Assembly: GCF_018853815.1 (NCBI RefSeq)
Contig: NZ_JAAOMP010000121.1
Location: forward strand, 59,358-123,357
Direction of reading: 5' to 3'
Source of the DNA: Acidithiobacillus sulfurivorans
Lineage (GTDB): Bacteria; Pseudomonadota; Gammaproteobacteria; Acidithiobacillales; Acidithiobacillaceae
Length of the DNA stretch: 64,000 bases
Positions within the stretch are counted from its first letter, which is position 1; the number at the start of each line of letters is the position of its first letter. Below, piece after piece: positions 54,540 to 64,000 of the stretch. Position numbers and translations under genes: made by a program. Under the pieces are notes generated by a model. That model worked only from the letters and a program-made list of their open reading frames with translations, ran no database searches and was not told the origin of the DNA.

Positions 54540-54566
54540 GGCCGTTTCCGAGTGGACTGGAAAAAT

Positions 54567-55319
54567 TCAGGATGCCGCTTCCAGACGGGCCATTTCCGCA
54601 TCGCTGATTTCATAGTTGGCGTACACATTTTGCACGTCATCGTTTTCTTCCAGGAAGTCGATGAGACGCAGCAGTTTTTCCGCCTCTTCTCCGCTCACTT
54701 CAATGGTATTTTCCGGAATCATGGTCAATTCAGTTTCTTCCGGTTGCAAACCGGCGGCTTCCAGCGCCAGGACCACGCTATGCAAGTCCGTGGCTGCCGT
54801 ATAGACAGCAATCCGCTCACCTTCATTGACCACGTCTTCGGCCCCCGCCTCCAGTGCCGCTTCGAGAATTTTGTCTTCGTCAGCATCGCCGGGAAAAACA
54901 ATTAATCCCAGCTTTTTGAACTGATAGGCAACGGAACCAGCGGTTCCCATATTACCACCGCGTTTGGAGAAAATATGGCGAATTTCCGCCACGGTACGGA
55001 CCTTGTTGTCGGTCATGGTCTCAATCAGGATGGCAACACCAGCAGGGCCGTAACCCTCGTAAGTCACTTCCTCGTAATCTACGCCTTCCAGCTCGCCCGT
55101 ACCGCGATTGACGGCACGTTCAATGGTGTCTTTGGTCATGTTGGCACCATAAGCCTTATCCAGAGCCAGGCGCAGTCGGGAATTACTGCCTGGATCTCCG
55201 CCCCCGGCGCGCGCCGCAACGGTAATTTCGCGAATCAGGCGGGTAAATATTTTGCCCCGCTTGGCGTCTTTCAGTGCCTTCTTAAATTTGATGGTGGACC
55301 ATTTACTATGCCCGGACAT
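54567..55319 (-). CDS. yebC: YebC/PmpR family regulator
   Basis: The 250-residue protein starts MSGHSKWSTIKFKKALKDA and follows the family through to GVDYEEVTYEGYGPAGVAI and the C-terminal acidic domain. Members have been described as DNA-binding regulators and, more recently, as helpers for translation of proline stretches. It is the first gene of the yebC-ruvCAB string. The 75 bp upstream up to plsC should hold the promoter. Confidence 0.94.
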   Translation of the reverse strand: MSGHSKWSTIKFKKALKDAKRGKIFTRLIREITVAARAGGGDPGSNSRLRLALDKAYGANMTKDTIERAVNRGTGELEGVDYEEVTYEGYGPAGVAILIETMTDNKVRTVAEIRHIFSKRGGNMGTAGSVAYQFKKLGLIVFPGDADEDKILEAALEAGAEDVVNEGERIAVYTAATDLHSVVLALEAAGLQPEETELTMIPENTIEVSGEEAEKLLRLIDFLEENDDVQNVYANYEISDAEMARLEAAS

Positions 55320-55394
55320 AAACCACTCCTTGCTTCTATAACTGACTTATTCTGGTGAAATATCGGCCATGATAACGCAAAGGCAAGGATGCCG

Positions 55395-56009
55395 TCATGC
55401 GAGTGTGGCAATAGCACTCATGGTCGCCCCCATGACTTCGGCGGCGTCAGCATCGCGATGAAAATGCAAGGGCACCCCATAGCGTAACAGGGGATGCTGG
55501 CGCCGCAACCAGGTCTGCAAGTCAGAAGCTGCCTGCCGGGCGCCGCCGACATGCGCGGGCACCACCGGCGCGGCACTTTCGCGAACCAGCCAGGCAACCC
55601 CTTTCTGGGTTTCCGAGCGATTGATGCCCCCCTCGGGAAAAACGCCGAGCACCCGGCCATCTTCGAGAATACGGCGCGCCTGCAACAGCGCCCGCACATC
55701 GCGACGATCCCGACGCACCGGAATACTGTAGGTTTGCTCCAGCAACTGACGCATCAATGGATTGTCGTAGTATTCCTGGGCCACCAGAAAGGACACCACA
55801 CGTTGGTTGCTGGCGACCAGCAGCAGGGGATCCAGCACCGACACATGATTGCAAACCAGAATCGCCGCGCCCTCGGCCGGTACCGTACTGTGCTCCCAAT
55901 GCGCACCCTGATAAAAGCGCACATAGGCAGTCAGCAGACGATGCAGATTGCGCTGGGTCAGCGACCATTCGCCAATCGCATCAGCCGGCTGCACAGCGAC
56001 AGGGGACAT
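55395..56009 (-). CDS. plsC: 1-acyl-sn-glycerol-3-phosphate acyltransferase family protein
   Basis: The 204-residue protein has the acyltransferase motif NHVSVLDPLL (block I, HX4D) and block III FPEGGINRS, so it should acylate lysophosphatidate or a similar lipid at the inner membrane. It lacks a clear multi-span membrane domain and is short for PlsC, so another acyl acceptor is possible. It lies 8 bp downstream of nadA. Confidence 0.85.
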   Translation of the reverse strand: MSPVAVQPADAIGEWSLTQRNLHRLLTAYVRFYQGAHWEHSTVPAEGAAILVCNHVSVLDPLLLVASNQRVVSFLVAQEYYDNPLMRQLLEQTYSIPVRRDRRDVRALLQARRILEDGRVLGVFPEGGINRSETQKGVAWLVRESAAPVVPAHVGGARQAASDLQTWLRRQHPLLRYGVPLHFHRDADAAEVMGATMSAIATLA

Positions 56010-56017
56010 GGCGGCCG

Positions 56018-57115
56018 TCAGGACACCGTCAGCATGCGTTCCAGGGCCAGACGCGCCTGGCCCGCCGTTTCCGGCTCGACCTGAATCCTGTTGCGTACTT
56101 GCCCTTCCAGAAGATTTTCCAACGCAACCGCCAACTGCTCGGGATCAATGCGGAACATGGTGGAACACATGCATACCATGGGCGACATGAACTCCACACT
56201 TTTCCCTTCTGCACGTACTTCATCAGCCAGACGGGTCACCAGATTGATTTCGGTGCCTACCAGCCATTCACTGCCAGCGGGAGAGGCTTTGACCGTACGC
56301 AAAATAAAATCCGTAGACCCGACGGCATCGGACATCTGACAGACTTCAAAGGCCGACTCGGGATGGGCGATGACCTGCCCCTGGGGGTGTTCCCGGCGCC
56401 AGCGCTCAATATGCGCGGGCTGGAACATCTGGTGCACGGAGCAATGCCCCTTCCAGAGCAAAATCCGGGCACGGCGAATTTCCTCGGGCGTCAACCCGCC
56501 AAGGGGCAGCGCCGGATCCCAAACCGGCATATCCCGCAAGGGGATGTTTAACTGGTGCCCGGTCCAGCGACCGAGATGCTGATCCGGGAAAAATAACGCC
56601 TTGGGCCGCTGCTGAAAGGACCATTCGAGCACCTTGCGGGCATTGGAAGACGTACAGACCGTACCACCATGCGCCCCGCAAAATGCCTTGATGGCAGCTG
56701 ATGAGTTCACATAGGTGACCGGGGTGATTTCCGTTTCCACATCCAGCACCGTCGCGAGTTCGTCCCAGGCGCGTTGGACCTGCGGGATATCAGCCATGTC
56801 GGCCATGGAACAACCGGCGTTCAGGTCGGGCAGAATGCTGGCCTGATCAGGACGACTGAGAATATCCGCCACTTCGGCCATGAAGTGCACACCGCAAAAA
56901 ACAATGAATTCAGCTTCCTGCTCGGCTGCCGCCCGGGATAACTGCAAGGAATCCCCATGGAAATCGGCATGACGATAGACTTCTTCCCGCTGGTAATGAT
57001 GCCCGAGAATAACCGCGCGTTTTCCCAAAGCGGCTTTTGCCCGGCGAATGCGGGTATCCAGGTCGGCCGCTTCACTGCGCCGCAACCCCTGCACCATCAC
57101 TGTCTCTACACCCAT
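56018..57115 (-). CDS. nadA: Quinolinate synthase NadA
   Basis: NadA condenses iminoaspartate and dihydroxyacetone phosphate to quinolinate for NAD synthesis, using a [4Fe-4S] cluster. The 365-residue protein has VILGHHYQREEVYRHADF, cysteines in LNAGCSMADM, VCTSSNA and CMCSTMF as cluster ligands, and the AHPES segment. The ATG at 57115 has GAGGGTGG close upstream; a GTG two codons earlier is less likely. nadB and nadC are not in the window. Confidence 0.95.
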   Translation of the reverse strand: MGVETVMVQGLRRSEAADLDTRIRRAKAALGKRAVILGHHYQREEVYRHADFHGDSLQLSRAAAEQEAEFIVFCGVHFMAEVADILSRPDQASILPDLNAGCSMADMADIPQVQRAWDELATVLDVETEITPVTYVNSSAAIKAFCGAHGGTVCTSSNARKVLEWSFQQRPKALFFPDQHLGRWTGHQLNIPLRDMPVWDPALPLGGLTPEEIRRARILLWKGHCSVHQMFQPAHIERWRREHPQGQVIAHPESAFEVCQMSDAVGSTDFILRTVKASPAGSEWLVGTEINLVTRLADEVRAEGKSVEFMSPMVCMCSTMFRIDPEQLAVALENLLEGQVRNRIQVEPETAGQARLALERMLTVS

Positions 57116-57160
57116 AACCACCCTCTCAGGCGCTGTTGCGCGTGCAAAATGTTCCTTACG

Positions 57161-57610
57161 TTACGAAGCAGCCTGCTGTGCGTCAAGGTTCGCGCCAAAA
57201 TGGCGATAAATCGCATCCCGGTTAGTCCACGATCCGGTCCGTCGGGCCGCCTCGACCGCCGGTAACCAGGCAAAGTTCACATGCTCCTGATGACGCAGTT
57301 GCGGAACCTGAGGCTCGGGCAAAGCCAAGGTGAATATACGTTCCTCGTTGAACTCCACCTCCGGCGCGTAACGCTCCCGCCAGGGCGGCACAATGGGAAA
57401 GCGATTCCGTACCCCGGTATCCACAAGTCCTTCCGCCGCAAACCCCGTCTCTTCGCGGAGCTCCCTCGCGGCCGCGTCCCGCCAGGATTCTCCCGGTTCC
57501 AGACTCCCCGTTACCGACTGCCAGAATCCTTCCGGTTGGGAACGCTCCAGCAACAAAACCTGCTGACCCGCGTAGATCATGACCAGAATCGACTCAGGAA
57601 TTTTGAACAT
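57161..57610 (-). CDS. nudB: Dihydroneopterin triphosphate pyrophosphatase NudB
   Basis: NudB is a Nudix hydrolase that removes pyrophosphate from dihydroneopterin triphosphate in folate synthesis. The 149-residue protein has the Nudix box [20 protein letters not shown] followed by TGF, and the start [19 protein letters not shown]. It overlaps the aspS end by 17 bp; the aspS-nudB order is usual. Other Nudix substrates cannot be excluded. Confidence 0.93.
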   Translation of the reverse strand: MFKIPESILVMIYAGQQVLLLERSQPEGFWQSVTGSLEPGESWRDAAARELREETGFAAEGLVDTGVRNRFPIVPPWRERYAPEVEFNEERIFTLALPEPQVPQLRHQEHVNFAWLPAVEAARRTGSWTNRDAIYRHFGANLDAQQAAS

Positions 57611-59384
57611 CGGCTCCTACTCCGGGACGCAGGCGGATACCGAGCTCCTGTAATTGCTTGTCGGCCACCACGCCGGGGGCCTCGGTCAACAGACAACCGG
57701 CTTTCTGGGTTTTGGGAAAAGCAATGACATCGCGAATGGTGTCCGCGCCGGACATGAGCATGACCAGACGATCCAGCCCGAAAGCCAGGCCGCCATGGGG
57801 TGGCGCACCATAATGGAGGGCGTCCAGCAGGAAGCCGAATTTATCCCGCGCTTCTTCAGCGCCAATGCCCAGGGCAGCAAACACTTTTTCCTGAACTTTT
57901 TCCTGATGAATACGAATACTGCCGCCGCCAATTTCATTGCCGTTCAGCACCAGATCATAGGCGCGGGCCAGTGCTGCCCCCGGGTTTTCCGCCAGGCTCT
58001 CCAGATGTGCGCTTTGCGGTGCCGTAAACGGATGATGGGTGGATGTCCAGCTATTATCCTTCTCGTCGAAGTCAAACATGGGGAAATCTGTTACCCATAC
58101 GGGTCGCCATTCGCCTTCCAGCAAATTCAGGTCGGCAGCGAGCCGGTTGCGCAGATTCCCCAGCGCCTCGTTGACCACCTTGGCAGTGTCGGCGCCGAAA
58201 AAGAGAATGTCACCGACGGCAGCGCCACTGCGCTGGAGAATTTCCTGCAGCACCTCGGGGGCAAGAAATTTGACGATGGGCGACTGGAGCCCTTCGGCAC
58301 CCTGATCCAGCGCGTTGATTTTGATCCAGGCCAGGCCCTTGGCCCCATAAATGGCGGCAAACTGGGTGTATTGATCAATTTGTGCACGACTGAGCTGAGC
58401 ACCACCGGGAACCCGCAAACAGGCGACGCGGCCCCGTGGGCGCTCAGCAGCTTCCCGAAACACCTTGAACTCCACGCTGCGCATCAAGTCGCTCAGCTCG
58501 GTCAGCTCCAGGGGATTGCGCAAATCGGGGCGATCCACACCAAAACGGTGCATGGCATCCGCGTAGGTCATGCGAGGGAAAGGATTGGGCAGATCGATAC
58601 CGAGCACTTCCGCAAACAGACCCCGAATCATCGGTTCAGCAATACCCATGACGGCTTCTTCATCCACAAAAGAGGCTTCTATATCAATCTGGGTGAATTC
58701 CGGCTGCCGGTCAGCGCGCAAGTCTTCATCACGAAAACATTTGGTAATTTGATAATAACGATCAATACCAGCGACCATCAGCAGTTGTTTGAACAACTGG
58801 GGACTTTGCGGCAAGGCGAAAAAATGACCCGGCTGGGTTCGGGACGGGACCAGATAATCGCGGGCACCCTCCGGTGTGGAGCGGGTCAGAACCGGCGTCT
58901 CGACGTCCATGAAACCGCCACTGTCCAGATAACGGCGCACGTAGCTGGTGACCTGATGACGCAAACGCAGGCGTCCCAGCATTTCTGGACGGCGTAAATC
59001 CAGATAACGATATTTGAGACGCAGGTTTTCGGCAATGTCTTCTTCATCCAGAGGAAACGGAACCGGCTCGGAGCGGTTAAGAATCTCAATGCGCGTCGCC
59101 ATGAGTTCGACCTTGCCGCTGGGCATCTGCAAATTTTCCGTACCCGCAGGACGGGCTCGCAACACCCCTTCGACACTCAAAACAAACTCGCTCCGGCACT
59201 CATTAGCCGCCGCGAAGGCTTCCGCCTGATCAGGATCAGCGACCACCTGAACCAGCCCTTCCCGGTCCCTGAGATCAATGAAAACCACACCGCCGTGATC
59301 ACGACGGCGCTGCGCCCATCCGCAGAGACGCACGGTCTGTCCGATCAGGTTCTCGTTTATGCCATTACAATAATGTGTCCGCAT
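57594..59384 (-). CDS. aspS: Aspartyl-tRNA synthetase
   Basis: The 596-residue class IIb synthetase has the N-terminal OB-fold anticodon-binding domain ([20 protein letters not shown]) and motif 2 ([20 protein letters not shown]). It also has the bacterial GAD insertion (about residues 290-420) and motif 3 ([13 protein letters not shown]). It charges tRNA-Asp. In Acidithiobacillus the enzyme is thought to be non-discriminating, also charging tRNA-Asn for later amidation; that is background knowledge, not read from this sequence. The ATG is at 59384. Confidence 0.97.
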   Translation of the reverse strand: MRTHYCNGINENLIGQTVRLCGWAQRRRDHGGVVFIDLRDREGLVQVVADPDQAEAFAAANECRSEFVLSVEGVLRARPAGTENLQMPSGKVELMATRIEILNRSEPVPFPLDEEDIAENLRLKYRYLDLRRPEMLGRLRLRHQVTSYVRRYLDSGGFMDVETPVLTRSTPEGARDYLVPSRTQPGHFFALPQSPQLFKQLLMVAGIDRYYQITKCFRDEDLRADRQPEFTQIDIEASFVDEEAVMGIAEPMIRGLFAEVLGIDLPNPFPRMTYADAMHRFGVDRPDLRNPLELTELSDLMRSVEFKVFREAAERPRGRVACLRVPGGAQLSRAQIDQYTQFAAIYGAKGLAWIKINALDQGAEGLQSPIVKFLAPEVLQEILQRSGAAVGDILFFGADTAKVVNEALGNLRNRLAADLNLLEGEWRPVWVTDFPMFDFDEKDNSWTSTHHPFTAPQSAHLESLAENPGAALARAYDLVLNGNEIGGGSIRIHQEKVQEKVFAALGIGAEEARDKFGFLLDALHYGAPPHGGLAFGLDRLVMLMSGADTIRDVIAFPKTQKAGCLLTEAPGVVADKQLQELGIRLRPGVGADVQNS

Positions 59385-59423
59385 GCTGCGTCCCGTATAG
59401 TTGTGTCAAATTACATCATCAAA

Positions 59424-59450
59424 TAACAAAAGGCCGCCTGAGCGGCGGCC
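59424..59450 (-). terminator. Intrinsic terminator after the FmdB-type gene
   Basis: On the minus strand a perfect 7-bp stem GGCCGCC/GGCGGCC with a 5-base loop is followed by TTTTGTTAT. It lies 34 bp after the zinc-ribbon gene and before aspS, so it should separate the two transcripts. Confidence 0.85.
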
Positions 59451-59483
59451 CGCGCACAATCTAGCCCCGCTGCAGGCGCGGCG

Positions 59484-59744
59484 TCAATGACAGGCGCAAC
59501 TGCCGCCCGGGCAAGCAGGGGCGGCGCTGCTGGCAGCTTCGCTTTTTGTCGAGCCACCCTTACTGCCCTTGAAATCTGTTTCGTACCAGCCGGACCCCTT
59601 CAGCGCAAAAGCGCCGGCACTGAGCTGCCGCTCCAGGCCCGGTTTGCCGCAGGCCGGACAATCGGTCAGACGGGCCTCACTCATGCGCTGTTCTGCGCTC
59701 AAATGATGTCCACAGTCCTTGCATACATACTCATAAGTTGGCAT
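59484..59744 (-). CDS. FmdB-type zinc-ribbon protein
   Basis: The 86-residue protein starts MPTYEYVCKDCGHHLSAEQ and has the paired cysteines CKDC and CPAC of the FmdB/CxxC regulatory family. The C-terminal tail is rich in Ser, Ala and Gly and ends with extra Cys and His (CPGGSCACH). The function of these small proteins is not established. It often lies before aspS, as here, but a terminator separates them. Confidence 0.9.
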   Translation of the reverse strand: MPTYEYVCKDCGHHLSAEQRMSEARLTDCPACGKPGLERQLSAGAFALKGSGWYETDFKGSKGGSTKSEAASSAAPACPGGSCACH

Positions 59745-59852
59745 CGTATCGACTCCGTATTGGGTTGTAACTGAATATGCCTATTAAATACGTCTTCAGG
59801 CACCATTTTTCAAGCGTTCTGTGCACTGCACAGTCTGCCACGGTAATTTTAC

Positions 59853-60509
59853 ATGTCCATCGCGCCTGAACTGCATAACGCCCTGCAAACCCTGATTGCC
59901 CTGCTCGCCATTCTTAATCCCATCGGGGCTATTCCTATTTTCATTGCCTTGACTGCTGACGAAGATCCGGCCCAGCAACTGGCCACCATCAAACTGGCCT
60001 CCAGATCCGTCGCCATCGTGTTGCTTATCGCCGCTTTTCTGGGTGAGTACATTCTCCAGTTTTTTGGCATCAGCATCGCCGCCTTTCAGGTGGCCGGGGG
60101 CATGGTCCTGATGTTGCTGGCCTTTAATATGTTGCAGGCAAAATCCAGCCGCTACCGCCACACTCCGGAAGAAACGGCCGAGGGCATGAGCAAGGAAGCG
60201 GTAGCCGTGGTACCCCTGGCCATTCCGCTCATGGCGGGTCCGGGCACCATGATTACGGTAATTATTGCCCATCATAAAAATGCTTCCTGGTTTGCCAGTG
60301 GGCTATTGATTCTGGACATCCTGATCATTGCCGGAGTTGCCTACGCTGCGCTGCGTCTGGCCCGGCCATTGTCACGGCGCCTGGGCGTAACCGGCATCAA
60401 CATATCCACCCGAATTTTCGGGCTGGTCCTGGCCGCTATTGCCGTCACCTTCATTGCTAATGGCCTGGCTGCGCTTTTCCCCGGCCTGGTGCATGTCAGC
60501 ACCAGCTGA
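59853..60509 (+). CDS. MarC family integral membrane protein
   Basis: The 218-residue protein has six hydrophobic segments and the family features LLAILNPIGAIPIFIAL at the start, MSKEAVAVVPLAIPLMAGPG in the middle and a final RIFGLVLAAIAVTFIANG. MarC/YhcN-type proteins are inner-membrane proteins with no proven transport substrate. It stands alone, divergent from the zinc-ribbon gene. No good Shine-Dalgarno precedes the ATG. Confidence 0.92.
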   Translation: MSIAPELHNALQTLIALLAILNPIGAIPIFIALTADEDPAQQLATIKLASRSVAIVLLIAAFLGEYILQFFGISIAAFQVAGGMVLMLLAFNMLQAKSSRYRHTPEETAEGMSKEAVAVVPLAIPLMAGPGTMITVIIAHHKNASWFASGLLILDILIIAGVAYAALRLARPLSRRLGVTGINISTRIFGLVLAAIAVTFIANGLAALFPGLVHVSTS

Positions 60510-60570
60510 TCAGCGACTCAACTTGGGTAGCCTAGCCAGCGCACGGCCGATTGTAGCATCAGGGCGGCAT

Positions 60571-61155
60571 TCAGTCCGTCTGCAGGGCTGAAGGCAGATC
60601 GACGCCCGCATAGATGTCCCCTACTGAAAGTGCCAGGTCAACACATTGGCAGCGCAAACGATCGCTTTCAGGATCATTCAACAACTCGTACCACCAACCT
60701 TCAGGATGCCGGCGGAATACCTCAACAACGGTTTTTTCGCTATCCACCAAAACATATTCCTGCAGGCTAGGAAGCGTCTGATAAGCTTGTAGCTTTTCAC
60801 GACGGTCCACATTCGCCGTGCTCGCCGACAATACTTCGACGATAAGGCAAGGATCTTCCAGATAGAGGGTATCTCCGGACAACGGCGCGCCACAACGCAA
60901 CGCCACATCGGGGTAATAAAAGGCATCTACAGCTTCCACCCGCACTTTCATATCGCTGTTCAGAACCTGGCAGTGACTACCACGGGCTTTTTGCCAGAGC
61001 AGTCCATACAGATTGCCGGCAATCTGGTTATGACGCAGCTTGGCCCCGGCCATGGCATAAACCTGCCCGGCCACATACTCGTGGCGTATATCGGCGCGCT
61101 CCTCACCTTCCAGATACTCTTTGACAGACAAAGGCCGTAACATGGCTACCTGCAT
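60571..61155 (-). CDS. Uma2/DUF820 family putative endonuclease
   Basis: The 194-residue protein has the Uma2-type restriction endonuclease-like fold: the start VKEYLEGEERADIRHEYVAGQ, then the PD-(D/E)XK-like core with YYPDVALRCG, LIVEVLSAST and DRREKLQAY. AGGAGG lies upstream of the ATG at 61155. The family is greatly expanded in cyanobacteria and common in mobile regions elsewhere; no function is proven. It lies at the edge of an AT-richer accessory stretch. Confidence 0.88.
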   Translation of the reverse strand: MQVAMLRPLSVKEYLEGEERADIRHEYVAGQVYAMAGAKLRHNQIAGNLYGLLWQKARGSHCQVLNSDMKVRVEAVDAFYYPDVALRCGAPLSGDTLYLEDPCLIVEVLSASTANVDRREKLQAYQTLPSLQEYVLVDSEKTVVEVFRRHPEGWWYELLNDPESDRLRCQCVDLALSVGDIYAGVDLPSALQTD

Positions 61156-61453
61156 GACCTTTCCTCCTGCCTCAGCGTATCAACAGCTCCCATCATAAGA
61201 CTTGGAAGCTTCTGTGTCATCGCCGCAAGATGGCCAGAAATAGCGGGTAGCGCCGGGATGATTCTTCCCTCTAGCAGTTTGTCGGGCTTTCCTTTTACTT
61301 CGCAGGTTATTTTCGCCACCCTTGTGCTCGTTATGCTATGAGGAGTCCTGCATAACCCAGCCTCCGTGTGGGCAGGCATCAGACAACCCTTTACTGAAGC
61401 AGTCATTCAGCGGACTGACCGACATATTCTCGAAACTTGTTTGTAGTGAAAAA
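61156..61453. other. Intergenic region without recognisable gene
   Basis: About 300 bp lie between the Uma2 gene and the MFS gene. Short frames exist on both strands, but none has a recognisable domain or ribosome binding site. Part of it may be gene debris. The Uma2 promoter should lie close to 61156. Confidence 0.5.
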
Positions 61454-63691
<2,238 letters not shown>

Positions 63692-63753
63692 CTATCTGTC
63701 TGATCTGAAAAAAAGCAGTGAACAGCAGGCAATCTAATGATCGCCCAAGGGCG

Positions 63754-63981
63754 CTATGCAATTGGACTGATAAAATCAGTTTGTACACTCATGCTCTCCC
63801 ATGCTTTTATTTCTTGAACTTGATGGGCAAGTTCCTTGTCGACTATCTGGACGGCATCGGTACCAAGCAGTAATCGCACAGGCAATTTTGTTTCTCCAAT
63901 TACATTTAGGAGCACCGAGCTATGCTCGAAAGTGGTGTACGGGCGCGTTACAACTGGCTTGAATGAGGTGGCGTACTGTTG
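63754..63981 (-). pseudogene. C-terminal remnant of a short-chain dehydrogenase
   Basis: On the minus strand the frame reads PYTTFEHSSVLLNVIGE and LPVRLLLGTDAVQI and ends IKAWESMSVQTDF plus a few residues. This is the typical C-terminus of an SDR-family oxidoreductase. The frame is closed by a stop at 63982-63984 and has no start with a ribosome site, so only about 75 codons of a normally 270-residue protein are intact. A frameshift or sequencing error further upstream, outside the window, could also explain it. The remaining bases to 64000 show nothing more. Confidence 0.6.
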
Positions 63982-64000
63982 CTACAAAGGGTTTCCGACT

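Noticed and set aside
57654..58997. Long plus-strand open frame opposite aspS
   Set aside because: Antisense reading of a conserved synthetase gene with no domain, no Shine-Dalgarno and no promoter.

Overview
The window reads as chromosome of a chemolithoautotrophic gammaproteobacterium-like organism, most probably an Acidithiobacillus of the A. thiooxidans type. This is an inference from gene content and order; no rRNA or marker gene was compared. The clues are a Calvin-cycle/glycolysis gene string fused to trp genes (the arrangement known as the cbb3 operon in Acidithiobacillus), a persulfide dioxygenase-PmpAB sulfur cluster, a Pel exopolysaccharide locus, and intermediate GC content.

Layout. 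1-12.7 kb (+): tkt (5' end outside the window), gap, pgk, pyk, fba, rpe, gph, trpE, trpG, trpD, trpC. This is one long co-directional string with many overlapping or abutting genes. Between trpE and trpG sits a 1.1 kb islet carrying a VapBC-type toxin-antitoxin pair and gene debris, flanked by an imperfect duplication of the first eight codons of trpG. 12.7-17.1 kb: OsmC-like protein, Fe-S-type Rrf2 regulator, coq7 (-), thioredoxin-like [2Fe-2S] ferredoxin, alpha/beta hydrolase and a two-gene ABC-2 exporter. 17.2-19.1 kb: persulfide dioxygenase, pmpA, pmpB, then tRNA-Met(CAT) with its terminator. 19.5-33.1 kb: a complete pel biosynthesis locus (pelA, three separate genes in place of pelB, pelC, pelD, pelE, pelF, pelG) closed by a PelX/GalE-like sugar-nucleotide epimerase. 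It looks AT-richer than its surroundings. 33.2-41.3 kb: cold-shock protein (-), a 3-hydroxyisobutyrate-dehydrogenase-family reductase, an FdhF/YdeP-type molybdenum oxidoreductase, a small winged-helix-like protein, fdhD, the glutathione-dependent formaldehyde pair (frmA, frmB), and an MFS transporter. 41.3-44.7 kb (-): TonB-like protein, hemB, hemD, hemC. 44.8-47.6 kb (+): pal, cpoB, queE, queC. 47.8-48.4 kb (-): PIN toxin with Phd/YefM antitoxin. 48.6-59.4 kb (-): tolB, tolA, tolR, tolQ, ybgC, ruvB, ruvA, ruvC, yebC, plsC, nadA, nudB, aspS. 59.5-64 kb: FmdB-type zinc ribbon, MarC, Uma2/DUF820 protein, then an AT-richer stretch with a Bcr/CflA-type MFS pump, an aldo/keto reductase and the tail of a short-chain dehydrogenase.

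How it fits together. The first block links carbon fixation, lower glycolysis, 2-phosphoglycolate salvage and tryptophan synthesis in one transcription direction. The pel locus makes a secreted cationic polysaccharide for biofilm, with PelD as the probable c-di-GMP sensor and the epimerase as a plausible supplier of GalNAc-type precursor. The frmA/frmB and FdhF/FdhD genes could together convert formaldehyde to formate and then CO2. The Tol-Pal system is present in full but split into two convergent halves with a toxin-antitoxin pair at the junction, which suggests an inversion.

The most noteworthy signals are the vapBC islet that rebuilt the start of trpG, the three-gene PelB, the Tol-Pal inversion with a TA module at the breakpoint, and the exact TGTACA operator geometry in front of a Phd gene that is paired with a PIN toxin. 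No CRISPR array, rRNA operon, intact transposase or prophage was seen.
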